DNA from: Scilla litardierei
Taxonomy: Eukaryota; Streptophyta; Magnoliopsida; Asparagales; Asparagaceae
Direction of reading: 5' to 3'
NCBI GenBank assembly: GCA_030789695.1
Contig: CM061141.1
Span: 195,807,689-195,871,688, forward strand
DNA length: 64,000 nucleotides
Under the pieces are notes generated by a model. The model saw nothing but the letters and a program-made list of their open reading frames with translations. It had not been told where the DNA came from and did no database searches. Positions 41,191 to 52,244 of the stretch are shown here, piece after piece; position 1 is the stretch's first letter; each line of letters opens with the position of its first letter. The translations under genes were made by a program, and so were the position numbers.

Positions 41191-42117
41191 ATGTCTTCCG
41201 CTTCAAAGAATATCGTCGCTGAGTTAAACAGAGGTGAAAAACTCAACGGCGATAATTACAAACTTTGGTCCATAAAGATACAATACGTTCTAGAGGAGCA
41301 AGAAGTGCTCGAAACTCTAAAGAACGTTATGATTGAACCCGAGTTGGGCACTACGGCCCAACACCGACGAGACAAGGAAGCTTTTGATGCTTGGTCTCGG
41401 AAGAATAAGATAGCGCGCATTACGTTATTAAGCAGTATGGCTGATGACATAATGCGCATCTTCCGGGAACATGACCTAGCCATGGACATATGGTCCAAGC
41501 TAGAGGAGAAGTTCGGTGGCACATCGGTGTCCAAACTTCGCGCCTTAACTATAAGGTTCGATACATATAAGAAACGTCCAGATCATTCCATAGGGAAACA
41601 TCTGCGACATATGGCGAACCTTATCTCGGAGTTAAAGGATGCAGGTCATGTGCTCACAAATGAGCAACAAATCCAAGCAGTCATACGTTCCCTACCAAAT
41701 GGGTGGGATCAGATGAAGATGCATCTCACTCATAATGAGAGCATCAAGACCTTCAACGATGTTTCCAAGCACCTCGAATTAGAGGAAGAGCGGCTTGCGG
41801 CTGTCAAGCCAAGTGCAGAAGTGCACATGGTTGCTAGTTCCTCACACGGGGGAAAGAAACGTAAAGATCGTTCGAAGTCTTCTAATGAACGTAATAAGCA
41901 ACCTGAGTCTACCAAGGAACCCAAACATAAGGGTGGGCACAAGAAATGGCACAAGAAGAAAGACTTGAAAAGGATCAAGTGCTTCAAATGCAACAAGCTC
42001 GGTCACTATGCTCGTTTGTGTACGAGTGGAAGTGACGAGGTAACTTGTAATACTAGTTACATATGTGTTTCTAGTCCACTATTTCTTGTGGAATCTAATC
42101 CATTTTTGGATAATTGA
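41191..42117 (+). CDS. gag: COP3 gag protein
   Basis: An intact frame of 309 codons from MSSASKNIVAELNRGEKLNG; I chose this ATG because it aligns with the COP1 gag start, although an in-frame ATG lies 54 bp upstream. The copia gag core has YKLWSIKIQYVLEEQEVL, LLSSMADDIMRIFREHDLAM, LTIRFDTYKKRPDHSIGKHL and MKMHLTHNESIKTFNDVSKH. A Lys-rich region follows and then the zinc knuckle CFKCNKLGHYARLC (CX2CX4HX4C) near residue 265. Gag packages element RNA into cytoplasmic particles. The stop at 42115 lies just where the protease starts in the next frame, so the original gag-pol fusion is broken here. Confidence 0.88.
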   Translation: MSSASKNIVAELNRGEKLNGDNYKLWSIKIQYVLEEQEVLETLKNVMIEPELGTTAQHRRDKEAFDAWSRKNKIARITLLSSMADDIMRIFREHDLAMDIWSKLEEKFGGTSVSKLRALTIRFDTYKKRPDHSIGKHLRHMANLISELKDAGHVLTNEQQIQAVIRSLPNGWDQMKMHLTHNESIKTFNDVSKHLELEEERLAAVKPSAEVHMVASSSHGGKKRKDRSKSSNERNKQPESTKEPKHKGGHKKWHKKKDLKRIKCFKCNKLGHYARLCTSGSDEVTCNTSYICVSSPLFLVESNPFLDN

Positions 42118-42660
42118 TTCAGGTGCCACCGACCACATAGCAAAGGACAGACGGTCCTTCGTGGAGTATCACCGGATACCCAAGGAATGAAGTGGATCAA
42201 TGTAGGAAAACAACACACGTGTTGAAGTGAAAGGCGTTGGGACTCGCAAGCTTGTCTTGGACAACGGCCTCACTCTCCTACTACATGATGTTCTCTTCAT
42301 TCCATATATTCAAAGGAATATTAATACTGTGGTCAATTTAATGGGTCTTGGTTATAGTTGGTTCCTTCATGATTGTAATATGGACCTATTTTGTAATAAT
42401 TCCTTTATTGGTACTGGGTTTGTATTTCAAAGGATTTATTGTAATAAGTACAATGTATTTCCTCATGTAATGAAAATTTCCTTGTGACAAATTCTTTGAC
42501 TAATGAGTCTAATATAATTTGTTGGCACGCAAGGCTTGGTCATAATGGACCAATGCGTATGGATAGACTTGCCAAACATGGCCTTCCATCCAATGTTTCA
42601 AAGGTTGAAATGTCGACCTGCGAACATTGCCTTGTGAGGAAATCTTGTCGCAAGCCGTTT
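42107..42660 (+). pseudogene. pol: COP3 protease and pre-integrase region (broken)
   Basis: In a different frame from gag, WIIDSGATDHIAKDRRSFVE gives the aspartic protease active site, ending at a stop near 42190. The frame then changes: 42227-42487 encodes VGTRKLVLDNGLTLLLHDVL, and 42484 onwards the pre-integrase LGHNGPMRMDRLAKHGLPSN with CEHCLVRKSC. Confidence 0.9.
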
Positions 42661-43260
42661 GGAACCGGCACAAAGGCCGAGGTTCCATTACAGCTTATCC
42701 ATTCGGACATATGTGGTCCGATGAATGTCAAGACAAGACGCGGGAAGTCCTATTTCATCACTTTTATTGATGATTTCACCCGATTCAGTCATATCTATTT
42801 GATATCCCACAAAAGTGAAAGCACTAAACCTGCTTTAAAAACTGTATGAGTTTAGTGGAGAATCAATTAGATCGCAAGATTGAGGTCATGCAAACCGATA
42901 GGGGCGGTGAATATCAATCAACAAGTTTAAAGGAACTTTGTGATGAAAAAGGCATAGTACATCAGGTAACTATGCCTTATACTCCTCAACAAATTGGTGT
43001 TGCAGAAAGGAGGTATAGGACTTTAATGAAAAATGGTCCGTTCAATAATGGAGCAAGCTAACTTGCCAATCACCTTTTGGGGTGATGCATTATTGACGGC
43101 CGTTTTCATTTTAAACCGCGTACCCTCGAAATCAGTTAGCTCCACTCCTTATGAGTTGTGGAACCAACGGTCTCCTGACTTAACCATTTTTACCTTGAGT
43201 TTGTGCATTCAACGCACATATTTCCTCCCATAAGTATGGCAAACTTGGGCCATGGGGAAG
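42661..43260 (+). pseudogene. pol: COP3 integrase (broken)
   Basis: LIHSDICGPMNVKTRRGKSY and FITFIDDFTRFSHIYLISHK are followed by a frame change, and then MQTDRGGEYQSTSLKELCDE and MPYTPQQIGVAERRYRTLMK, so the D-D-E triad is still encoded. The tail 43033-43233 reads MEQANLPITFWGDALLTAVF and LNRVPSKSVSSTPYELW. At least two frameshifts split it. Confidence 0.9.
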
Positions 43261-43523
43261 GAAATGTATCTTTAAACGATACGCATAAAACTCCAAAGGT
43301 TATGTTTTTGTTAGTCAGGAAGACAATGATGTGCTAATTGAGTTTGAGTCGAGGGATGTCACTTTCTTGGAAAACAAGTTTCCAAGACAGGGCGAGATAA
43401 GTCAGGACTTATCTCTATTTTGAGATTTATGATCAAAAAGGATTACCTCATTCGAGTGGGAGAAATTCTTGGTGAAAACGAAAATACTTTTTCAACCTTC
43501 ACCAATGGATTATACGAATGACG

Positions 43524-43597
43524 ATTATCCTATTCCATACGGGAATAATGATCCAAGTGGATTATCCTATTCCATACGGGAATAATGATCCAAGTGG
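43524..43597. repeat. 37-bp tandem duplication in the integrase-RT linker
   Basis: ATTATCCTATTCCATACGGG and the next 17 bases occur twice in a row (43524-43560, 43561-43597). Confidence 0.92.
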
Positions 43598-43639
43598 GAT
43601 CAATTCTAACAACATTTCAAGTGGGAGTGATATTAGAAT

Positions 43640-44690
43640 TGATCTAAATTCGAGTCAACAAGGACTTGAAGAATCTCAAATATGCCGCATCATGCCCTGC
43701 AAAAGACAAATGGATGGAAGCGATGAAGGAGGAATTGAAATCCATGAAAGTTAACCAAGTCTGGGACTTAATTAACTTACCCAGAGGGCATAGAGCAATT
43801 GGGAACAAATGGGTTCTCAAGATCAAGCATAAGGCTGATGGCTCTATTGACAGATATAAAGCTCGCTTTGTCGCGAAAGGTTTTACGCAACAGGAAGGGA
43901 TAGACTACGAATAAAACTTCTCACCTGTTGTGCGTTTTACCTTGATTCGCATGATTCTGGCAATGGTAACTTGCTTATACCTCGAATTACATCAGATGGA
44001 TGTAAAGACTGCCTTTCTCAATGGAGAATTGGACGAGGAGATCTATATGGAACAACCAACAGGGTTTGTAAAAGAAGGAAACGAACATAAGGTTTGTAAA
44101 CTTCGTAAATCCATATATGGTCTTAAACAATCCTCGAGGCAATGGTATATACGATTTCAAGAGGTTGTCTTATCAAATGGATTTTCCATACTTGATGAAG
44201 ATAACTACGTATATATCAAGAGGATTAAAAGCAAGCATGTTATTATGTCTCTATATGTAGATGACATTTTAATAGCCGGAAATGACAAGGGCTTTGTGAT
44301 GAGTATCAAGGCTTGGCTTTCATCAGTATTTTAGATGAAAGGCATAGGAAAAGCCGCATATATCCTTGGAGTTAAGATTTCAAGGAATCGTTCGAAGAAA
44401 CTTCTTTCTCTTTCACAGGAGACTTATATAAAGAAGGTTCTAGAACGATTTAATATGCAGGACTGCAAGTCCATTGATATTCATATAAGCATATGCGATA
44501 ATTTATATCTGGAATCGTGTCCAAAGAACCAAAAGGAAAATGAAATTATGGAAAAAGTTCCATATTCCAGTGCAGTTGATAGTCTTATGTACACTATGGT
44601 GTGTACGAGACCGGACATCTGTTTTGCCGTTGGAAATGGTAAGCTGTTACCAATCCAACCCAGGGCAAGAACACTGGAAAGCGGTTAAGA
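43640..44690 (+). pseudogene. pol: COP3 reverse transcriptase (few stops)
   Basis: 43666-43914 reads KDKWMEAMKEELKSMKVNQV, GNKWVLKIKHKADGSIDRYK and ARFVAKGFTQQEGIDYE, then a stop. 43930-44334 has LELHQMDVKTAFLNGELDEE, LRKSIYGLKQSSRQWYIRF and the catalytic SLYVDDILIAGND, then a stop after SSVF. 44335-44688 continues with AAYILGVKISRNRSKKLLSL and YTMVCTRPDICFAVG. Only two stops interrupt otherwise well conserved RT with an intact YVDD. Confidence 0.92.
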
Positions 44691-44870
44691 GGATAATGCA
44701 GTATCTTAAAGGAACTGCAGATTTGCAAAAGACTATGATAAAACCAAGAAGGTAGACATTAGGTACATATCTACGCATGAGATGATAGAGGATCAGCTTA
44801 CGAAAGCGATCCCCAGAAATGTGTCTTATAAACACTTATCATCTCAAGGATTGCGTATGGGCTGAGTTGT
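44691..44870 (+). pseudogene. pol: COP3 RNase H, central part deleted
   Basis: The start (VKRIMQYLKGTADL) runs within about 10 codons into VDIRYISTHEMIEDQLTKAI and RNVSYKHLSSQGLRMG, which is the C-terminal end of copia RNase H. The catalytic middle (the SDWAG, E and SEAEY-type blocks seen in COP2) is missing, so this copy lacks RNase H activity. Confidence 0.88.
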
Positions 44871-45913
44871 ACCAATATATATTCCCATGTCTAAGAAATG
44901 ATCAAAATTAATAAAAGAATAAGTTCTTTTTCCAACATTGCATATGAATTTCTTAAGAAATGTTTGTGTACATTTTTGAAATCTCAGCTGAATTGTGTGT
45001 ATGTCGGACAGATTAAGGTTGGCTCTCTCACATGAGCAACCGCCTTATCTTATCAGATGGATAAGATAGAGATGAGACTAGTTTAAAGTCAAAATCATTA
45101 GACGAATGATTTAGAGTCATGACTTTAACAAGATAGTCGAATGAAAGATCTGCATCAAATGGATGCTTACAAAAGATCTGAGATCTGTATCACAAGGATA
45201 TAAAGATCTCATTGGATTTTTTAATCCTATCTGTCTTATGCAGGATGAGAGTCGGTGAATATTTCACGAGTAGTAAGGGGACTCAAAAAGATAGGCATTG
45301 TGGTGTCTGATCTTTTTCATCCGTACAACATCATTAAGACATACTCTCCCTGGGAAAGGAGTGATGTTGTAATACGTGTTCATACCACGTATGCATTACG
45401 ACCACTGAGTTAGTAGCAATAGTGTTTGCTATTATGTGAGACTCAAAGGCCATACGGGTCTTAACTCTTACCCTCAAGGACTCCAATTGGTTCCTTTAGA
45501 TTTGACGAGATGATCGCTATCTTAGCGTGTTACTAATGGGCTATGGTAATTCGGCCAAGGCGGGGCACGTTAGAAAAGCGAATCAAGTCAAGATCAGAAG
45601 GTTCACAAGAAGAGGAAGATTGATTTCATATTCGCATTTTGACTTTAATGATTCAAAGCTGGCCAGCCAATTGTAATCCAGATGGGATTCAATTGTTGAA
45701 TATAAAGTATAAGAAATGTGAAGAAATAATCTAGGGTAAAGCATGCGTTGAACTACTCAACTTTGCACCTTCGAGGTCGTTGTGTATCTCTAACAAGTGC
45801 ACAACAACAGACTCTACGTGCATGACGGTCGCACGGTCTATTTCTCGGTATGATAGATGAAAGAACTAAGGGAAAGACGTTCTCTTACAATCCCCTCAAG
45901 TGTGAGTGGGAGA
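44871..45913 (+). other. COP3 3' untranslated region and polypurine tract
   Basis: No gene. It resembles the COP1 3' region (GTATGTCGGACAGATTAAGG, then CTCTCACATGAGCAAC). The last bases GAGTGGGAGA before the LTR are the polypurine tract. Confidence 0.7.
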
Positions 45914-46521
45914 TGTTGGATATGTAAGACGTTTGTACACCCTTGTGGGGGATGTACGGGGGAATACGGACCTCGAACGTCGCGTACACAAAGTCGTGTA
46001 CAAAGGGAATCTGTTCCCTTGCGGAGAGGATCTCTGGATGAGTGGGAAAGTCGCATTATATATGCATAAGTGCATGCGACATATGGCTTATAAAGGGGGA
46101 ATATCTTAAGCTTATGTTGTACCATGCATATGGTACAACTTAAGCTTATAATGTGCCATGTATCATGGTACACCTTAATTAAGTTGTTCCAAAGGAACAA
46201 CTTACCCTAAAATAACTACCTTGGGGGCTATAAATAAGACCCAAGGGTAAGCCATTTCTTACACCTTATGCATGGCATTCTTGCATGCAATTTCATCCTA
46301 GCGAAGCTCTGCCGAAATGCTTCCTCTCTTTCTTTATCCAAGTTCTTAATCTAAAGTAGAGATTTAGATTGTGGATTTAGTAGCCTTACTCCGTTCGTGA
46401 GAAGACTCGATCCGTCGTGGCGAATCCGAAGGCGAAGTTCGTAGACTACCGTGCCGCATACGCAAGCGTAAGTCTAAACTTCATATTATCGATCCTAACT
46501 CTGTTTTGGCAGGATCCTACA
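45914..46521 (+). repeat. COP3 3' LTR
   Basis: This 608-bp LTR starts TGTTGGATATG and ends GGATCCTACA. U3 holds stacked palindromes (about 46090-46205) and a TATA box at 46229. Directly after it COP4 gag starts in mid-gene. Confidence 0.95.
46229..46236 (+). promoter_or_regulatory. COP3 LTR TATA box
   Basis: TATAAATA after TTGGGGGC, 25-30 bp before a pyrimidine-rich presumptive start region. It is also present in COP3-L, reversed. Confidence 0.6.
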
Positions 46522-47130
46522 AGTACAACTCAGCACTTTTTAGCATCACCGCACGCCTGAAGTTGTGTGGTGAAAAAGTCTCAGAAAATCGCATGCTGGA
46601 AAAGACGTATACGTCCTTCCATGAAAAAGATGCGATACTCATGCAGCAATACCGTGAACGCAAGTTCACCAAGTATTCCGAGCTGCCGTCATGTTTACTC
46701 ATGGCCGAGTAAAACAGAGAGCTTTTTCTCTCCACTCATAATATACGCTCCCCGGCACTGCCCCCCACCAGAAGCTCACTATTTCTCTTCCTTCAAAAAG
46801 AAGAGAGATAATAAAAGAAAAGAAAGACCACAGAAGGGGGGTCAACAAGAAAATGCCAAGGGCCATGTACAGCAGCAGCGAAATAATGAAAGTAAGCAGA
46901 AGTTCACGAGGCACAGAAATAACAAAAATAGAAATGATATACCCCCACCCAAGAGGGAATGGGAAGACCAGTGCCAAAATTGTGGCATGAAAGGCCACTG
47001 GTCCAGAGTGTGCCGAACTCCGCATCATCTCCATGATTTGTATAAAGAGAACAAGAAAAATAAAGCTGAAACAAACCTGATGATATCTGATGCTCCAGTT
47101 AAGTTTTTCAGCTGGCGACTTCGAAAATAA
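46522..47130 (+). pseudogene. gag: COP4 gag, C-terminal part (broken)
   Basis: It begins KYNSALFSITARLKLCGEKV in one frame, with MLEKTYTSFHEKDAILMQQY, RERKFTKYSELPSCLLMAE, then a stop at 46710. In another frame come PPEAHYFSSFKKKRDNKRKE, a basic asparagine-rich linker and the zinc knuckle CQNCGMKGHWSRVC (46972-47013), followed by HHLHDLYKENKK. The N-terminal gag half is absent because COP3 lies there. Confidence 0.88.
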
Positions 47131-47329
47131 TGACATGCTTGACTAGCCTTTACTTTTATCTTAGCAAATTGTTTAGAACATCTCACGTTATGAGAGCTTT
47201 TGTATTACACAATCTGTTTTGGTTGAAAAATTTTAGTAGACAATAAATGAATATGTCTATCTGAATATGCATGTGCCTTTATGTTTCATATTTTGAAACT
47301 GCTCTCATAAATAATTAGTAGACAATAAA

Positions 47330-48440
47330 CACGTACGATCTCTTTCAATACAAAGCCCAATATCAGGGCTATATTGAAGTTCCAGGGAATGCAACACTGT
47401 TGCCCCTAAACGACACAAAAATAAAGGATGCACTAATCCCTCCGAATTCCAAAAGAAACTTTCTAAGTTTCAAGGACATCCGTTTCAACGGATTCCACTT
47501 GGAAACAGCAAATGTAAATGAAAAAAAAAATTTTACCGTATGCAACGTCTCAAGAAAAAGGAGTAAAATCCATACTTGAACGTTTTGAGAGCCTTAGAGG
47601 CCTCTACCATACGAAGATTCGGAGAAAGGAAGCGGAATTAAACGGAGCACCTGAAGTGCCCGACATCAGCCCAGTTTTTACTCTGGCATGATGGACTTGG
47701 CCACCCTGGATTTGTGATGATGCACTGCATCTCATCCCATGGGTATGACTTGAAGAACCAGAAGATTCTTCAGAAGGGAGAATTCCCTCGCATCCCTTGC
47801 TATAAGGGAAAAATTAATTGCAAGGCCATCTCCACAAAAAGTTGAAAAAGAATCTCAACGCTTCCTCAAAAAGAATAAAAGGATATAGATGTGGATAAAA
47901 TCCACCACCCCTAGTGGGCTATTTCAGTACTTCACTGTACTGATAAATGCATCCTCAGAATATTCGTACGTGTGTCTACTACAGACCCGCAACTTAGCTT
48001 TTCCAAAGCTATTGGCACAAAAATAAAAACGTTGCGGGCACATTTCCCAGACAATAAAATGTTGTAAATGAGTCTGGTTAATGTTGGGAAATATACCTCC
48101 CAGTCTTTTCAGGAGTACTGCCAATCAACGGGAATTGAAAATGAACATACAAGTGCCGCATGTTCATACCCAAAATGGGTCGGCAGAGTCACTGAAAAGT
48201 AGACTCCAATGGACTGAACGTCCATTAAATCCCGATTGCCTATGGATGCATGGGGACATGCAAACTCTGCATGCTGCATCGTAAATGAAAATAAGACCCT
48301 CTGGAGGTCAGAGTCTCCAATGCAACTTGCATATGGAATGCTACCGAACATTTCTCATCTGAGAATCCTCGTTCGCGCAGTCTTAAATCCCCATTGCACC
48401 ACCAAAGAGTGTAGTGCCCTGGGAAGCCACTGCACATGTA
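47330..48440 (+). pseudogene. pol: COP4 protease end, pre-integrase and integrase (broken)
   Basis: ALIPPNSKRNFLSFKDIRFN and GFHLETANVN (about 47430-47520) match the region after copia protease. At about 47690, WHDGLGHPGFVMMHCISSHG and LKNQKI form the pre-integrase domain. Integrase words follow: GIENEHTSAACSYPKW and VPHVHTQNGSAESL in two frames (about 48130-48200), GHANSACCIVNENKTLW and MQLAYGMLPNISHLRI, then PIAPPKS near 48400, after which INS1 begins. Many stops and frame changes. Confidence 0.8.
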
Positions 48441-50140
48441 CTAGAGGGGGGGTGAATAGTACTTTTAAATAATAAGGAGTGTTATTCCTAATTATCGTGC
48501 AATTAACAAACAACGATGCTGAATAACTACAATCAAGAAATAATGCAAACGCAAACACAATGGTTTAATGGGTTCGGATCCACCCAAGTCTCCCCGACTT
48601 GTTCCCGGTGATCCTACGTCTCAACCACCCGGATCCCTTCCGGATACTTGAGTTAGAAACCCTAACTCAAGATTTCCAATATGAACACTTGCGAAAACCT
48701 CACAAGTGCAATCGACCTACAATCGATGACCGTGACTCCCACAACCCGGGATCACGCAAAACCTCTCACAACCGAGAATATACAATTCAAATATAACTGA
48801 AATGAAATGCTTACCAATAAAATACCTATGCCTTGAGATTTCTTACCAAATTAGGGCAAAGAGGATTTTGATGGAGGAAGAGTCACCAAACCCTAGCTTC
48901 AAGACGATGACCAGCAATGGAAGCCTAGGGATGAGATGATGACCTAGAATCAAGCCCTTGGCTTGGAAGGCTCACAATCAATGAATCTCTCTTGAGGAAT
49001 AAGAGTGAGGGAGAGATTCTTTGAGAATGGGAGAGCTTGAAGATGAGAATTGAAAGCTTCTCTTTGAATCAATAGAACTCTGGAAATGGCAGCCTTGGAT
49101 CCTATGAAATAACCCCTTCAGGTATTTAAAGGATCAAGGGAAAAGAGAGAAAGAAACGTCGCTTTCAAAACTCCAACGGATCTAAATCTGAAGCAGACTA
49201 GTCGGTCTAAGAAGGATCACTGACCGACTAGTTCATCAACTAGTCGGTCGGTGATTCAACATGGACCGACTAAGAGGTGAACAGTGAAGAGATGAAGATT
49301 TCAGACCTAGATAACTAGTCGGTCCAAGAAGACTTTCTGACCGACTAGTTTCACAACTAGTCGGTCGGTCAGTAAACTTAGACCGACTAAGAGTCAAAAA
49401 CTAATAGTCTGAATACAAATGATTTAGTCGGTCCAAGAACAAATGTTGACCGACTAGATTGTCAACTAGTCGGTCACCAAACGTTCTTAGACCGACTAAC
49501 GATAAACAGTAGCTTAGGTGAAATTTAGTATGAACAGTAAGTCACAACTAGTCGGTCAAAGAAGCATCACTGACCGACTAGTTCACAAACTAGTCGGTCG
49601 GTGAGTCAACGTAGACCGACTAACTGTAAACAGTAAAGAGCTTAGAATAGAGAAGGCAAACTAGTCGGTCCAATAAGAGTTGCTGACCGACTAGATCACC
49701 ATCTAGTCGGTCAGTACTTCTTCTTGTACCAACTAACATGCACAAACAAGTCCGAATCGAAGCGCGACGCTTCGAGGAAGTTAGAGTGAACTTGTACTAA
49801 GATCCTAGAGCTACGATATGAGCGTAATGAAGATAGAATGCGTAAGATATACTCAAGGCTTAACATTCTATAGATCGAAGCTAAAAGACTATAAATAAAC
49901 CTTAGAGAACGGTCTTCGAAAGCTTCGATTGAGTCTTCATTACTTCCAAAACGGCGCACGAACTTCAACGAAGCTTTAGGCATGAATACGTGCTTTGAGA
50001 AGTGTTGAGATGTCGCTTTGAATGTTCTCGTGAATTTGGCGACGATCTCCATAACTGCGCTCACAAATTGTTAGTTCATGATATATTTATGTTTGCTCAT
50101 CATCCAAAACCAAATCCGGGGAGTCCAATACTCAACAAAG
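48441..50140. mobile_element. INS1: unclassified insertion in COP4 with palindromic array
   Basis: COP4 integrase ends near 48410-48440 and its next codons (QRRLGIHAGF) resume by about 50150, so about 1.65-1.7 kb is inserted. The left end reads CTAGAGGGGGGGTGAATAG. No coding region is visible. The middle is transcribed-looking AT-rich DNA and 49196-49735 is the palindromic array. I find no inverted terminal repeats and no clear TSD, so the class is unknown. The right boundary is uncertain by about 80 bp. Confidence 0.6.
49196..49735. repeat. Palindromic tandem array in INS1 (5 units, ~117 bp)
   Basis: Units start at about 49196, 49315, 49424, 49547 and 49661. Each reads TAGTCGGTC, 15-20 bp, GACCGACTAG, a short spacer, CTAGTCGGTC, 15-25 bp, GACCGACTAA, then a 20-50-bp variable spacer. 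Every unit can thus fold in two alternative hairpins. The 10-bp words are conserved while the spacers vary. Confidence 0.92.
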
Positions 50141-50590
50141 AGGACCAAAACGGTACTCAACGTCGCCTAGGTATCCATGCAGGGTTTGACTCACCCTCAC
50201 CTATAAGATACCTAGAACCCCAAACGGGGGACGCATTTAAGGCACATCTTGAATACTGTGATTTCGATGAGACGAGTTTCCCAAAAATATGCCCAGATAC
50301 TAGAAAATCTGGCGCGAAGAAAATTATAAAGTGGGATACAAAAAGTCTGACCCACTACGATCCGGTAACAAAACAATGTGATGATAAGATCCTTAAGATC
50401 TTACACATCCAGAACACAGTTCATAAATTACCGGATTCGTTTATTGACAACCAGAAGATTGTCAGATCACACATCCCTGCTGCAAAAACTCCAGCTAGGA
50501 TTGACATCCCCGAGAATGGATGCAATCCACCAGCAGCAGAAGTGGCTGATCCTCAACAGAAAAGAGGCAGACCACCAGGCTCCTAGGACA
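50141..50590 (+). pseudogene. pol: COP4 integrase-RT linker (open)
   Basis: An open frame carries QRRLGIHAGFDSPSPIRYLE, EYCDFDETSFPKICPDTRK, LTHYDPVTKQCDDKILKIL, HKLPDSFIDNQKIVRSHIPA and KRGRPPGS, the characteristic linker of one large plant copia group. The frame enters from INS1 sequence (from 50002) by chance and stops at 50584. Confidence 0.88.
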
Positions 50591-50839
50591 AGAAACTCCT
50601 GGAGACCTTAAGACAATACTACCGCAGGACAATGAGCTCCTGTCCACACCATCACCCTTCCCGGAATCCACTGCAGAGGAATTGCCGGGAAAAAGTGAAA
50701 TTAAGTAAATGTTGTACGTACTGGGGAGGTGTTGGACAGATAGAACATAAATTGTCGACAAATGTATTCACGTATCATATTGCCATACACATCGCAAAAG
50801 CGATGATGTTCGTAAATTATCGTTCCACACTCCGTTGCT

Positions 50840-51640
50840 AGAAGGCAAACGTAGAGATTGGCCAAAAATATGGAACGTGGCAATAAAAGATGAGCTGGAC
50901 TCACTTATGAAACGTGAAATGTTCGGACCTGAAGTCCTGACACCAAAAAGGTGTCAAACATGTGGATAAAACAAAGTATTGCCCACATAAGAAAAATAAA
51001 TACAAAATCGTATGTTATAAGGTACAACCTATAGCCCGAGAACAATTTCGCTGAAACTAGGGATCGAACAAACTCAAATGAGCATGTCTCATAAAGGATG
51101 CATCAATCTCCCTAAGTTATCAAAAGCGAATACCTTACGATTTGGCGAAGGAAAATTATGGATATGCTGTTATTGGATGTTGTGACAGCATACCTTCGTG
51201 GATATCTGGTAAAGATAATTTCCACATTTCCTTAAAAATGCCTGAATAGACTTCGGGACGTCTATTCAAATGAAGAAACAATAAGTATAATAAATAAATG
51301 TACAACCAAGAGAATCACTTGACAAGTCAATGATTCCTACTGAAGGTTGTCTTTGCATCTGTGCAAAGAACAGGATTAGAGATCTTAGTTGTAGACAACT
51401 AACATCTCATCAGATCTCCTGAAGAGAAAACCGAAATAAATGTACAAGCCTGACTTTTAAACATGAAATAGAAAGACCTAGGCAAATATAAAGTCATGGC
51501 TCATAGAATCCTGTTACAAACGCCCAGAAGTGCGTTGGAGATATTAAAAGGACCATTATCATCCAAAGTACACCTACGGTGGTACACTTACTGGATGAAC
51601 AAAAAGAACCCTTCCGATCGCTGGAAGAGGGGGAGGATAT
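50840..51640 (+). pseudogene. pol: COP4 reverse transcriptase (fragmentary)
   Basis: RDWPKIWNVAIKDELDSLMK and REMFGPEVLTPKRC match the start of copia RT. KYKIVCYK and VVTAYLRGYL-like words are seen later in other frames. I could not find a YxDD palm motif. Many stops. Confidence 0.65.
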
Positions 51641-52150
51641 AACTGGTCCTAAAGTCCCTCATCTTAGTGCAATCATGCACTCCTGGCTAACTGCATGTGT
51701 CCCGGTATAGCAATTGCAGTAAACTCATTAGCCAGAGATAGTTGGCACCTAAAAAGGGCCATTAGACCTGAGTTAAGCCTTCTGCGCTTCCTCCAAGGGT
51801 CGAAATATTTGGACTTTCAAAATGTAGTAGCATCCTCCAATGTTTATGCAAATGCAGGTTTCAGGTCCAGTCCCTATGCTGAGAAATCACAGAACGGGTA
51901 CCCACAGTGGGATGGCCATCCCCTGCAGATCTGCAAAGCAACTTATGAAGGCAACATCATCCTATCATTCCGAGATCCTCACCATTCCAGAATCACACCA
52001 ATGGTGTATTTGAGGGCGCCTGGTGGTACATCACATCCCAGTGACGACTGGGATAGAGGCTGGTTCTGTGGAGCTGACCATATAGTCTGAAGATCACATC
52101 AGAGGCGACGAAACTTAGCAACCTCTTCAGAGTTTCTGGATTCAGCAGCT
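51641..52150 (+). pseudogene. pol: COP4 RNase H (broken)
   Basis: The frame open at 51695-52090 starts CPGIAIAVNSLARDSWHLKR and has LLRFLQGSKYLDF and YANAGFRSSPYAEKSQNGYP, corresponding to copia RNase H (usual YADAGY). The middle is degraded (usual motif with E replaced by DPHHSR). Confidence 0.72.
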
Positions 52151-52244
52151 GCTTGATGGTGATAAAATTCGTAATCTGTGTACATTTTCGGAATATTGTA
52201 AATAGGAGTGATGAGATAAGCCTACGAGATCTGAAAGCCTAAGA

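Larger units (their letters stand above)
39109..46521 (+). mobile_element. COP3: Ty1/copia element with truncated 5' LTR
   Basis: The 5' LTR keeps only its last 137 bp (39109-39245). The 3' LTR (45914-46521) is complete. The PBS is at 39247, an unusually long leader of about 1.9 kb follows, then gag (41191), protease, integrase and RT, a mostly deleted RNase H and a 1-kb 3' region. The gag and enzymes are close to COP1. The 3' LTR abuts COP4 gag, so COP3 lies inserted in COP4. No TSD can be checked because the 5' side is rearranged. Confidence 0.93.

Noticed and set aside
49196..49735. CRISPR-like repeat-spacer pattern
   Set aside because: The repeats are palindromic words in alternating orientation inside a plant repeat with no cas genes; spacers are repeated and related.
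48441..50140. INS1 as a CACTA or other TIR transposon
   Set aside because: The left end (CTAGAGGGGGGG) has no inverted partner at the right end and no TSD could be found.
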